From positions 1-35,300 of the forward strand of contig OMJH01000148.1 of assembly GCA_900299295.1 (NCBI GenBank): a DNA stretch of 35,300 bases, read 5' to 3'. Below are positions 25,236 through 34,126 of the stretch, one piece after another. The translations under genes and the position numbers were made by a program. Below the pieces are notes generated by a model that saw only the letters and a program-made list of their open reading frames with translations, ran no database searches and was not told where the DNA came from. The stretch's first letter is position 1, and every line of letters begins with the position of its first letter. The DNA is from Bacteroidota bacterium. GTDB taxonomy: Bacteria; Bacteroidota; Bacteroidia; B-17B0; Aurantibacillaceae.

Positions 25236-26342
25236 ATGTACCCAAAAGACCTTATTTTCAAGATAGGCCTAACGATGGTTGATGGAATTGGTGATGTGCT
25301 TGCAAAACATCTGGTTAACCATTGTGGATCTGCAGAAGCTGTTTTTAAAGAAAATAAAAGGTTTCTGGAAAAAATTCACGGTCTAGGAAAAATAAAAAGC
25401 GCCTTGCTAAATACCAAAGAATGGATGAAGCGAGCTGAAGAAGAATTAAAATTTATTGAAAAAAATAAGCTTGATGTTTATTTTTTTACGGATACCGATT
25501 ACCCGTTTCGATTACACCACTGCCATGATAGTCCTGTATTACTTTATTACGATGGAAATACGAAATTAAATTCGGATAAAATAATTGGAGTAATTGGCAC
25601 GAGGTCGCCTAGTGAAAATGGTAAACGATTCACTCAAACATTTATAGAAGATTTACAACATGAAGATATCGTAGTTGTAAGTGGATTAGCCTATGGAATA
25701 GACGGATTAGTTCATGAGGCATGTATAAATGCAGGAGTGAAAACGATTGGCGTGCTCGGGCATGGCCTTGACCGGATTTATCCTTATCAAAATGCCCACC
25801 TGGCGAAGCGAATGAAAAATCAGGGCGGTATATTAACGGAATTTTCAAGTAAAACTAATCCAGACCGAGAGAATTTTCCGAAGCGAAATCGTATTGTAGC
25901 AGGAATGTGTGATGCGATAATTGTTATAGAGAGCAAAACCGAAGGCGGTTCAATGATAACAGCCAGCATTGCTAACTCCTATAACAAAGATGTATTTGCT
26001 GTTCCCGGAAAACCCGGCGATGAAAAAAGCACAGGATGCAATTTCCTAATTAAAAGCAATAAAGCTGGGTTAATTGAAAACTTTTCAGACCTTATTCATC
26101 ACATGAATTGGGAACCACGAAAGAATAATAAAAAAAACAATCAATTCAGTTTACCCATTAACTTGTCAGATGATGAGAAATGTATAATAAATGTGCTCAA
26201 CAAAAATGGCAAAACACACATCAATCAACTCGTGTCGATTTGTAGTATGCCGGTAAGCAAAATTTCCGCATTGTTAATGGATTTGGAACTTGACAATCAT
26301 GTAATATCCCATCCCGGCAAATTTTTCACTTCAAGCACATAA
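25236..26342 (+). CDS. dprA: DNA-processing protein DprA
   Basis: A 368-residue DprA/Smf. The N-terminal region has a helix-hairpin-helix-like GIGDVLAKHL and GLGKIKSALL (about residues 18-55). The Rossmann-like core holds GVIGTRSPSENG, VVSGLAYGIDGLVHEACI, IGVLGHGLDRIYP, ENFPKRNRIVAGM and SKTEGGSMITA, all typical. A winged-helix-like C-terminal domain follows (KCIINVLNKNGKTHINQLVSIC). DprA binds single-stranded DNA and loads RecA during natural transformation. It is divergent from the TonB receptor and is followed by a tRNA gene. No other competence gene is in the window. Confidence 0.95.
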   Translation: MYPKDLIFKIGLTMVDGIGDVLAKHLVNHCGSAEAVFKENKRFLEKIHGLGKIKSALLNTKEWMKRAEEELKFIEKNKLDVYFFTDTDYPFRLHHCHDSPVLLYYDGNTKLNSDKIIGVIGTRSPSENGKRFTQTFIEDLQHEDIVVVSGLAYGIDGLVHEACINAGVKTIGVLGHGLDRIYPYQNAHLAKRMKNQGGILTEFSSKTNPDRENFPKRNRIVAGMCDAIIVIESKTEGGSMITASIANSYNKDVFAVPGKPGDEKSTGCNFLIKSNKAGLIENFSDLIHHMNWEPRKNNKKNNQFSLPINLSDDEKCIINVLNKNGKTHINQLVSICSMPVSKISALLMDLELDNHVISHPGKFFTSST

Positions 26343-26395
26343 AATTTTCTGTCTCGTTAGAAAATATTTAACCTCAAAATTTAAGGAAGATTTTT

Positions 26396-26403
26396 TAGCT
26401 TTG
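26396..26403 (+). promoter_or_regulatory. Candidate -7 box of the tRNA-Arg gene
   Basis: TAGCTTTG matches TAnnTTTG and ends 21 bases before the 5' end of the tRNA, which would give a short 5' leader. A TTG -33 box is not present at 17-23 bases; only a TTA is found, at 25 bases. Confidence 0.4.
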
Positions 26404-26424
26404 CATCCCTAAATTATTTTTACC

Positions 26425-26498
26425 GGTCCCGTAGCTCAACCGGATAGAGCAACAGCCTTCTAAGCTGTAGGTTCCGCGTTCGAGTCGCGGCGGGATCA
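26425..26498 (+). tRNA. tRNA-Arg (anticodon TCT)
   Basis: A 74-base cloverleaf. The acceptor arm GGTCCCG pairs with CGGGATC with one G-T pair, followed by discriminator A. The D arm is GCTC/GAGC. The anticodon arm ACAGC/GCTGT has loop CTTCTAA, giving anticodon TCT (reads AGA/AGG). The T arm CCGCG/CGCGG has loop TTCGAGT. The 3' CCA is not encoded, as usual in Bacteroidota. AGA is a frequent Arg codon in AT-rich genomes. Confidence 0.97.
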
Positions 26499-26592
26499 CA
26501 ATTCGTCGATATTTCTTACCCTGTTCATCTAAATCTTTATTTACATCTATCAACATGTTTTCCAATTTAGGATTACAGATTGAAAAGTTTTC

Positions 26593-26600
26593 TATATTTG
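26593..26600 (+). promoter_or_regulatory. Candidate -7 box of the giant PKD-protein gene
   Basis: TATATTTG is a perfect TAnnTTTG match 22 bases before the ATG at 26623. A purine-rich AAAGGA (26605-26610) lies between and could aid ribosome binding. A TTG occurs at 26580-26582 but the 10-base gap is too short for a -33 box. Confidence 0.4.
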
Positions 26601-26622
26601 AGATAAAGGACTTATCTTTTTT

Positions 26623-29600
26623 ATGGAATTTTTTCTCAGGAATTCAAGATATTCGATTTTGACCATTGTTTGGCTAATGACTTCCATTGTTTATGGCAAT
26701 GTCAGTCCTTCTTGCCCTATTAGTATCACAACTACCTCCACAAGTATTTGTTTTGGCTCCTCAATCAAACTTCACGCAAACGGAGGCTCCAATTACTTAT
26801 GGAGCACAGGAGCAACCACGGATTCAATAACTGTAAGTCCGACCACCACCACAACTTACAGTGTAACCGGAATATGCAACGGGAATCCTGATACAGCTTT
26901 TATCACTATTACTGTTAATCAATTACCCAATACTAACTTTACATCTTCACCTAGCTCACAATGCGCCTTAACTCCTATTCAGTTCACAAATACCAGTTCA
27001 GGCACCGGCTTAACCTATTCATGGAATTTTGGCGACCCTGCCTCCGGTTTCCAAAATAACACCTCCACTTTAATTAACCCTAGCCACACCTATTCCTCTG
27101 CAATAGGAACAGGCAATCAAACATTTAACGTGGTACTCATTGCTACCAGCAGTGATGGCTGTTCTAAAACCACAATAAAACAAGTAACTGTTAAGCAAAT
27201 ACCAAGCGCTGTGTTGTCTGACTTTACCAGTTCAATACCCTTTACGAATTGTGGAAGCACAACATTTACCCTCGAAGTTACAAACACATCATCTACAGCC
27301 TCAACAAATACTAGCTATACAATTTCTTGGGGAGATGGATCACCAAATTTCACTTCAACTAATTGGCCTTTAAACAGCACAGAAAATCACACATATAATA
27401 ATCTTGGCTTTTATCCATTATTACTAACTGTTAACGGACCAAATGGTTGTTTTGATACTACAACCTACTCGGTATACAACGGAAGTAATCCTGCGGTTGG
27501 CTTAGGCAATCCCGGCGGAACAGTAAATATTTGTACCCCCGCGGCCCTTACTTTCCCAATTACCGGAACTTCCGGAAATGCCCCAGGAACCACGTATATA
27601 ATTACCAGCAACACCGGGCAGGCACCTATCAATCTTAATCATCCACCACCTTCAAGCTATTCATACACTTTCACTACAACCTCCTGTGGTGTTTTCGGCG
27701 CGAACACTCCCAATGCCTATTTTATCCGAATTAAAGCAATCAATCCTTGCGGTTTTACTGAAAGTACTGTTGAACCCATCACAACTTCGATTAAACCGGA
27801 GGCTAAAATGACTGTTTCACCAGACACAATAATTTGCAAAGGATCCTCATTTACTTTTTCAAATACTTCAGACTACGGTATTGCTGTGAACAGTGCAGGA
27901 TTTTGCGATACCTTGAATAAATTTAATTGGAAAATTAGTCCATCTACCGGCTGGGGACCCCCAAGCGGCAGTAACAATGTAATCAGCCCGGGAAACCAAT
28001 TGGGCAGCAACACACCGAACAACAATCCTGCAACGTGGGGATCAAAAAACCTACATGTTACATTTACGCAAGCAGGCCAATACACTGTAACTTTGGTTGT
28101 AGGAAACTCCTGTGGAAATGACACAGTTCAAAAAGTTGTTTGTGTTGAAGATCCGCCTTCGCCCGGATTCAATATTTCCGCGCAAAGCGGATGCGCTCCG
28201 TTTATTCCTACCATTACAAATACATCAAGTTTTCAATTCCTTTGTAAACCAGTTACAATTCAATGGACGGTTACAAAATTAAGTTCTACATGCGCAATTG
28301 ATTCTGTTGTAAATTTCAGGTTCATCAACAACACAACTTCAACTTCAGCAACTCCTTCAATCCGGTTTAATAATCAGGGTTTTTATATTGTAAAACTCTC
28401 TCTAACCAATAAATGCGGGACCTTCAATTTCTCCGACACTATAGAAGTAAAACGTAAACCTACTATCTCCATTACTAAAATACCCGGAAGTTGCGGACCG
28501 GTAACTGTAACCCCCACCGCAAACGTTACGAATTGCGGAGTTAGTGCACTAACCTATCAATGGAATTTCAGTGGAGGAACACCCGCTAGCTCTACCTCAG
28601 CTTCGCCGGGTAGCGTTTCATTTTCTTCTTTAGGAACGCATACCGTTTCATTAACATCAGGAAACGAATGCGGTACAACAACGATTGATTCCACCTTTTT
28701 AATTTCACAGCCACCTACAGTTTCGGCCGGAAACAGTACTTCGGTTTGTCTAGGTACGACGGTCAATCTTCAAGGCAGTATTATTTCCGGAACCGGGCCA
28801 TTCCAGTTTTCATGGACAAGTAATCCAACAGGATTTACCTCCAACCTGCAAAACACCACCGCTACTCCAACTGCCACTACAGTTTATTCACTCACCGTAT
28901 CAGATGCCGCTTCATGCTCATCCACAGTAAACGTAACCTACACAGTAAATCCGCTTCCGAATTTAGGAGTTAGCTCCACCTCAATTTGTATCGGACAATC
29001 CGCGACTTTAACTGCGAGTGGTGCAAATCAATATTTATGGAACACGGGATCAACCTCCCCATCGATTGTGGTTACCCCAACCGTCAGCACAAATTTTTCA
29101 ATCACAGGAACAAATACACTTACAACATGTTCTAAAACTGACACAATTTTAGTTCAAGTAAATTCATTACCTGTGGTAAACGCTGGCCCTGGTCTTACTT
29201 TTTGCAACCAGCCTATTCCCACTCAAATTACAGGAAACACTCCCACGGGCGGAATATGGTCCGGACAATTTGTTAGTTCAGGTGGGATTTTCACGCCTGG
29301 TGCAATTGGAAATTTCCTTCTCACCTACACCTTTACCGACAACACGACCGGATGCGCTAATTCTGATACCCTGACCGCAAGCGTAATAAATGCGCAACAA
29401 GCAAACGCCGGTACCGGATTCACGCTTTGCCAAAATGCGAATCCTGTAACCTTAGTAGGAATAAGCCCTGCAGGCGGTAGCTGGTCAGGTCCCGGAGTTG
29501 CAAATAACATTTTTACACCTTCTGTAGCAGGTGCCGGCATCCAAGTATTAAATTATTCTTTTGGAAACGGCTCCTGTTTGAGCATCGACACCATACATGT

Positions 29601-32600
29601 AAATGTTTTAGCTACTCCCAACTTAACCGTTAATTCTCCAACCATCTGTGAAGGACAAAGCACAACCCTAACCGCCAATGGAGCGGATACTTATGTTTGG
29701 AGCACCGGAAGTACCTCTCAACAAATAACAGTAAATCCGAACTCCACCAGCCAATTTACCATAACCGGAACTAATACATCGAATGGTTGCACTCTTTCGC
29801 TCACTTCCACAGTAACCGTTAACCCATTACCGGTTGTAAACGTTGGCCCGCCTCAAGTTTTCTGCAACCAACCCATCGCAGATACGCTTGGCGGTTATTC
29901 TCCGGTTGGAGGGATATGGACAGGTACCGGTGTAACATCCAATGGTGTTTTCACTCCATTTGCCAATGGAAATTTTCAATTGGTTTATACATATACTGAT
30001 TCCGGTTCAGGTTGTTTCGATACAGATACGCTTGATATAACGGTTGTGACACCGCAAACTATTAACGCAGGAACAGGATTCAGTCTTTGTCTTAATAGTC
30101 CAACGGTAGCGCTTTCTGGATTTTCACCCATCGGGGGCAATTGGTCAGGACCCGGTATTACAGGAAATAATTTCACCGCTTCAGTTGCAGGAGTTGGCCC
30201 GCATGTCTTAACCTATGCATTTGGTACGGGTACCTGCTTCGGAACCGATACACTTCAGGTTTTTGTTATTGGCCTGCCAAATTTATCGGTTGGAAGTGCG
30301 GTAATTTGCGGCGGTCAATCTACCACATTAACCGCAAGCGGCGCTGATACTTATTCATGGAGTACCGGCGACACTACTGCTTCCATTTCAGTCAGTCCGG
30401 CGTTTACTGCAGGTTTTACAGTAACAGGAACGAGCACAATAACAGGTTGCTCAACAAGTGCAACGGGTTCTGTCAGCGTAAACCAATTGCCTGTTATAGC
30501 TTACAATCATGTGGCCATTGGTTGTTCGGGGAGCTCAATTGCCTTTACTAATCAGACCACCGGTGCTTCAAGTTATCTATGGAATTTTGGCGATAATAAT
30601 ACATCAAACTCCTCGGCACCAAACCACACTTATTCCAATGTTGGAACTTACACTGTCAGCTTGATAGCCATAAGCCCGGCCGGTTGTTCGGATACTTTGT
30701 CTGATACAATTTTAATTGTTGATCCACCCGTTCCCAATTTTACTGCCTCTCCGGACTCAGGATGTGCTCCGCTGGATGTTTATTTTACCAACAATTCCAC
30801 CGGAACAAATGTTTCTTACTTCTGGGATTTCGGAAACGGTGATACTACCTCGATTGCTTCACCGGACACAATTACATTTCAGCAAGGCATGAACGATACT
30901 ACCTACATTGTCACACTTTCCGCAACTAATTTGTGTGGCATAACCACATTTTCCGATACAATATTTGTTCGACCGCAACCGGTTATCAACTTCGGAACCA
31001 ATGTCAATTCCGGATGTTCTCCGTTGCCGATTTTCTTCATTAATTTATCAGCTGGAAATCCAACACAATATATTTGGGATTACGGTGATGGTTCACCAAC
31101 CTCCAATGCCGTGCAGTCGGGACCGCATACCTATTTCACTGGAACAAGTGATACTACTTACTACGTTTCTCTAATAGGAATAAATTCCTGCGGAAGTGAT
31201 ACATTGACAAAAAGCATACTTGTACATCCCAATACGGTAACTTCATTTTTTAATACTTCGGTAACCTCCGGGTGCGGTCCCTTATCCGTCACTTTCACCA
31301 ACTTCTCCACCGGCGGATCCTTTTTCTCATGGGATTTCGGCGACGGGAATGTTTCAACTGCACAATCCATCACTCACGTTTATCAAAACGCGGGTACATA
31401 TACTTGTTCACTCGCTGTAAATAACGGATGCAGTTATGACACCAGTACGATTACCATTACCGTATTTCCAGGGCCACAACTATCGTTCAGCTTGACCACG
31501 CAGCCGGCATGTGCAGAGAATCCGGTTCAATTTACAAACACCTCCAGCAGCAGTGTAAATTACGAATGGGATTTTGGCGATGGAGATACTTCGGTTTTAA
31601 CCAACCCGATTCACACCTATCTAACCGGTGGAACATTTTCGGTTTCATTAATTGGTACCTCTTCAACTAATGGTTGCCTTGATACGTTGATACAAATAAT
31701 TTCTATAAACGATCTCCCCGTTCCACTATTTTCAACAGACACTTTAATAGGATGCACTCCTTTTGTTGTGCCCTTTAACAATACAACTCAAAATGGAAAT
31801 TTTTACAGCTGGGATTTTGGTGACGGAAACACGTCTGCTGTCATTTCACCTGTGCACGTATTTACCCAGGTTGGTAATTCGCATGTAGTTTTGATTGTAG
31901 AAAATCTTGCTGGGTGTATTGATTCACTTTCCACAAACATCACCACTTTACCCGTTCCCACTTCTGCATTCAGTCTTGTAAATATTTCCAGTTGCTTTGT
32001 TCCGATTACTGTAACGCCGCAAAATACCAGTACGGGCGCAATTTCATACGAGTGGGATTTTGGAAATGGAGACACCTCCTCACTGAACAATCCGTCTGTC
32101 ACTTACACAACTTTTGGGATCGATACAATTCAGTTGGTAACAATGAACAGCTTCGGATGTACAGATACTGCAGTAGCGGTTTTTTATCCGACTCAACCAC
32201 CGGAAATTAATTTTTCAGCTGACACAACATCAGGTTGCAAACCATTACAAGTAAATTTCATTAACCAAACTCAATTTGCCACAAACTATTCTTGGTCCTT
32301 CGGAAACGGTGATAGTTCTGTTTTTTCCAATCCACTCTACACCTTTCAAAATGAAGGTTTATATGATATAACGCTAATCGCTTCGAACCAATTTTGCAGC
32401 GACACACTTACAAAAAATGATTTCATTGAAGTTTTTCCACGGCCAATAACTGACTTTACATTTAATCAGGTTATGGTGAACGGAGTCAGCAACGGTACAG
32501 TTGAATTTATTAATAACACCCAAAACGCCGTCTCTTATGTTTGGGATTTTGATGATGGCACAAGTAGTCAGGATTTAAATCCATCTCATCAATTTCCTGC

Positions 32601-33015
32601 CGCTTCGAATTATTTTGTTATTCTGACAGCCTTCAATGAGTATCAGTGCAGTGACACTGCGGTGCGGTTAGTAATACCGGATTATTTTGAAAGTCTATTT
32701 ATTCCCAATGCTTTCATGCCCGGGAATCCACATGGTGGAGAATCCCGTTTATTTCTACCAAAAGGTAAATCCATTAAGGAGTATAAACTTGAAATTTATA
32801 ACACATATGGAATCAAGATTTTTGAAACCACCAAACTAGATGAGAGCGGCTGCCCATCTGAAGGCTGGGATGGAACCCATAACGGCACACTTTGTCAGCA
32901 AGATGTTTATGTTTGGAAGATTTCTGCAATATTTTTGAGTGGTAAAATATGGGAAGGAGTCGAAACGAAGAACGGAAAACTAAAAAATGCCGGAACAGTC
33001 ACCTTAATCAAGTAA
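26623..33015 (+). CDS. Giant PKD/Ig-like repeat surface protein with gliding-motility (T9SS type B) C-terminal domain
   Basis: A 2130-residue secreted protein. A signal peptide covers about residues 1-26 (ILTIVWLMTSIVYG). The order is: an Ig-like module (about 30-92), two PKD-like modules (to about 290), about 500 residues of Cys-bearing PKD/Ig-like modules, two colinear 220-residue composite units starting at 787 and 1007, a third partial unit at 1227, then nine PKD modules. The nine carry W-x-F-G-D/N-G turns at residues 1320, 1401, 1485, 1570, 1649, 1730, 1811, 1891 and 1974. The end (about 2027-2130) has IPNAFMPGNPHGG, LEIYNTYGIKIFE, GWDGTHNG and DVYVWKI, the gliding-motility-associated tail. 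T9SS should export it as a fibrous adhesin. The PorP/SprF-like gene starts one base after its stop. Confidence 0.94.
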   Translation: MEFFLRNSRYSILTIVWLMTSIVYGNVSPSCPISITTTSTSICFGSSIKLHANGGSNYLWSTGATTDSITVSPTTTTTYSVTGICNGNPDTAFITITVNQLPNTNFTSSPSSQCALTPIQFTNTSSGTGLTYSWNFGDPASGFQNNTSTLINPSHTYSSAIGTGNQTFNVVLIATSSDGCSKTTIKQVTVKQIPSAVLSDFTSSIPFTNCGSTTFTLEVTNTSSTASTNTSYTISWGDGSPNFTSTNWPLNSTENHTYNNLGFYPLLLTVNGPNGCFDTTTYSVYNGSNPAVGLGNPGGTVNICTPAALTFPITGTSGNAPGTTYIITSNTGQAPINLNHPPPSSYSYTFTTTSCGVFGANTPNAYFIRIKAINPCGFTESTVEPITTSIKPEAKMTVSPDTIICKGSSFTFSNTSDYGIAVNSAGFCDTLNKFNWKISPSTGWGPPSGSNNVISPGNQLGSNTPNNNPATWGSKNLHVTFTQAGQYTVTLVVGNSCGNDTVQKVVCVEDPPSPGFNISAQSGCAPFIPTITNTSSFQFLCKPVTIQWTVTKLSSTCAIDSVVNFRFINNTTSTSATPSIRFNNQGFYIVKLSLTNKCGTFNFSDTIEVKRKPTISITKIPGSCGPVTVTPTANVTNCGVSALTYQWNFSGGTPASSTSASPGSVSFSSLGTHTVSLTSGNECGTTTIDSTFLISQPPTVSAGNSTSVCLGTTVNLQGSIISGTGPFQFSWTSNPTGFTSNLQNTTATPTATTVYSLTVSDAASCSSTVNVTYTVNPLPNLGVSSTSICIGQSATLTASGANQYLWNTGSTSPSIVVTPTVSTNFSITGTNTLTTCSKTDTILVQVNSLPVVNAGPGLTFCNQPIPTQITGNTPTGGIWSGQFVSSGGIFTPGAIGNFLLTYTFTDNTTGCANSDTLTASVINAQQANAGTGFTLCQNANPVTLVGISPAGGSWSGPGVANNIFTPSVAGAGIQVLNYSFGNGSCLSIDTIHVNVLATPNLTVNSPTICEGQSTTLTANGADTYVWSTGSTSQQITVNPNSTSQFTITGTNTSNGCTLSLTSTVTVNPLPVVNVGPPQVFCNQPIADTLGGYSPVGGIWTGTGVTSNGVFTPFANGNFQLVYTYTDSGSGCFDTDTLDITVVTPQTINAGTGFSLCLNSPTVALSGFSPIGGNWSGPGITGNNFTASVAGVGPHVLTYAFGTGTCFGTDTLQVFVIGLPNLSVGSAVICGGQSTTLTASGADTYSWSTGDTTASISVSPAFTAGFTVTGTSTITGCSTSATGSVSVNQLPVIAYNHVAIGCSGSSIAFTNQTTGASSYLWNFGDNNTSNSSAPNHTYSNVGTYTVSLIAISPAGCSDTLSDTILIVDPPVPNFTASPDSGCAPLDVYFTNNSTGTNVSYFWDFGNGDTTSIASPDTITFQQGMNDTTYIVTLSATNLCGITTFSDTIFVRPQPVINFGTNVNSGCSPLPIFFINLSAGNPTQYIWDYGDGSPTSNAVQSGPHTYFTGTSDTTYYVSLIGINSCGSDTLTKSILVHPNTVTSFFNTSVTSGCGPLSVTFTNFSTGGSFFSWDFGDGNVSTAQSITHVYQNAGTYTCSLAVNNGCSYDTSTITITVFPGPQLSFSLTTQPACAENPVQFTNTSSSSVNYEWDFGDGDTSVLTNPIHTYLTGGTFSVSLIGTSSTNGCLDTLIQIISINDLPVPLFSTDTLIGCTPFVVPFNNTTQNGNFYSWDFGDGNTSAVISPVHVFTQVGNSHVVLIVENLAGCIDSLSTNITTLPVPTSAFSLVNISSCFVPITVTPQNTSTGAISYEWDFGNGDTSSLNNPSVTYTTFGIDTIQLVTMNSFGCTDTAVAVFYPTQPPEINFSADTTSGCKPLQVNFINQTQFATNYSWSFGNGDSSVFSNPLYTFQNEGLYDITLIASNQFCSDTLTKNDFIEVFPRPITDFTFNQVMVNGVSNGTVEFINNTQNAVSYVWDFDDGTSSQDLNPSHQFPAASNYFVILTAFNEYQCSDTAVRLVIPDYFESLFIPNAFMPGNPHGGESRLFLPKGKSIKEYKLEIYNTYGIKIFETTKLDESGCPSEGWDGTHNGTLCQQDVYVWKISAIFLSGKIWEGVETKNGKLKNAGTVTLIK
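28981..29640 (+). repeat. Composite 660-base repeat, unit 1 (220 residues, coding)
   Basis: Encodes residues 787-1006 of the giant protein. It contains three modules: an Ig-like one starting SICIGQSATLTASG (787-850), and two GG-x-W-S-G modules (851-923, 924-998). Unit 2 starts exactly 660 bases later and aligns with no visible gap. Confidence 0.85.
29641..30300 (+). repeat. Composite 660-base repeat, unit 2 (220 residues, coding)
   Basis: Encodes residues 1007-1226. It begins TICEGQSTTLTANG and has the same three-module order as unit 1, including FCNQPI, GGIWTG and AGTGFSLC. The DNA is clearly diverged from unit 1, so the duplication is old or was kept by selection on protein length. Confidence 0.85.
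30301..30525 (+). repeat. Composite repeat, partial unit 3 (Ig-like module only)
   Basis: Begins VICGGQSTTLTASG exactly 660 bases after unit 2, and keeps the Ig-like module to about residue 1301 (VNQLP). It then passes into the PKD array, so the two GG-x-W-S-G modules are absent. The end coordinate is approximate. Confidence 0.75.
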
Positions 33016-33016
33016 A

Positions 33017-34126
33017 ATGAAGAGAGTCGCATTATTATTTTTGATTTTTGCTCTTTCCAGATACGGATTTGGTCAGGATCCTGTCTCTTCACAATTTTTC
33101 TTCAATGAACTTTACATGAACCCTGCATTTTGCGGTCTAAAACGTGATGCACGGATTGGATTAGACTACAGAAGGCAATGGTTGGGTGTTCCCGGTAAAC
33201 TTGAAACCTATGATTGCTGGGGAGATATCTATAGCAACATTTTTAATGGCGGTTTAGGATTTATGGCATCTCAGGACGTTTCAGGAGATGGATTATTAAA
33301 AACAACCTCAGCCGGGATTATACAGTCGTTCGAGTATACAATTCCGAAAGTGATTCGTATCCGTGCCGGGTTTAATGTTAACGGAGTTCAGAAACGCATC
33401 GATTGGAGCAGATTGATTTTCAGCGACCAATTAGATCCTAGCCTTGGTAACATTTACGAATCCAACGTTGACCGGCTTTACAACAAAGTAAGAACCTACG
33501 CAGACTTTGGAGCTGGAACCATGTTAGATTTCAAAATGATCAAGACACATCATTTAAACATAATGAATACGGCAGGATATTCTTGTGCCCACCTTACTCA
33601 ACCGAATGAGGCACTGAGCGGAGCCGAAAACAAAAACCTTCCGAGAAGGCATACGTTTCATCTGACAACAACGCTTGAATTTGTTGGAAATGGAACAAAC
33701 GAACACAAATGGTATATTTCACCTAACATTGTTTATGACCGGCAAGGAAATGGATCCGGGAAAGGAGTTTTTCCTTTCGCTAAACAAGCACAATTTTCAG
33801 CGTTTAACATTGGTTCTTACGTAATGTATTCCCCTACAATTGTTGGATTTTTTTACCGCAAAAAAAGTGCATTAAATTTTGTTGACAACGATTGTTTCAT
33901 CCTTTTCCTTGGACTGAGACAGGAGATCGCCGAAAAAACAATTTTAAAGTTCGGATACAGCTACGACTTCACAATCAGTGGAATTTCAGCTAACACTTTA
34001 GGTTCCCACGAAATTAGTTTATCCATTGAATTTAAAGGTAAAACTCTCAAACTAAAGGCAAAACACCATATTTTCAGAAATAATATTGATTGTGAAGATT
34101 TTGGACAGCGTTCCTTTATTTTTTAG
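33017..34126 (+). CDS. PorP/SprF-family type IX secretion outer-membrane protein
   Basis: A 369-residue protein with a signal peptide (ALLFLIFALSRYGFGQ). The mature N-terminus carries the family hallmark QDPVSSQFFFNELYMNPAFCG, followed by RIGLDYRRQWLGVPG, then beta-barrel-like strands to the end (LGSHEISLSIEF). In Flavobacterium johnsoniae SprF is needed to secrete SprB, a giant protein with a type B tail. SprF-like proteins are commonly paired with such cargo. Here the gene starts one base after the 2130-residue cargo with a type B tail, so this is very likely its dedicated partner in the outer membrane. The last 15 residues (NNIDCEDFGQRSFIF) are unusual for a barrel end. Confidence 0.92.
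   Translation: MKRVALLFLIFALSRYGFGQDPVSSQFFFNELYMNPAFCGLKRDARIGLDYRRQWLGVPGKLETYDCWGDIYSNIFNGGLGFMASQDVSGDGLLKTTSAGIIQSFEYTIPKVIRIRAGFNVNGVQKRIDWSRLIFSDQLDPSLGNIYESNVDRLYNKVRTYADFGAGTMLDFKMIKTHHLNIMNTAGYSCAHLTQPNEALSGAENKNLPRRHTFHLTTTLEFVGNGTNEHKWYISPNIVYDRQGNGSGKGVFPFAKQAQFSAFNIGSYVMYSPTIVGFFYRKKSALNFVDNDCFILFLGLRQEIAEKTILKFGYSYDFTISGISANTLGSHEISLSIEFKGKTLKLKAKHHIFRNNIDCEDFGQRSFIF

Noticed and set aside
26425-26498. tRNA-Arg as an integration site for a mobile element carrying the giant adhesin gene
   Set aside because: No second copy of the tRNA 3' end, no integrase and no other mobility gene were seen downstream.
27873-30176. Several minus-strand open frames of 60-85 residues within the giant gene
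   Set aside because: They lie wholly inside a plus-strand gene with clear domains, have no recognisable motifs, and follow from its low stop density on the complement.
28981-30525. CRISPR or tandem DNA satellite in the repeat region
   Set aside because: The repeats are in frame, diverged at DNA level and encode folded modules; there are no short identical repeats with unique spacers.
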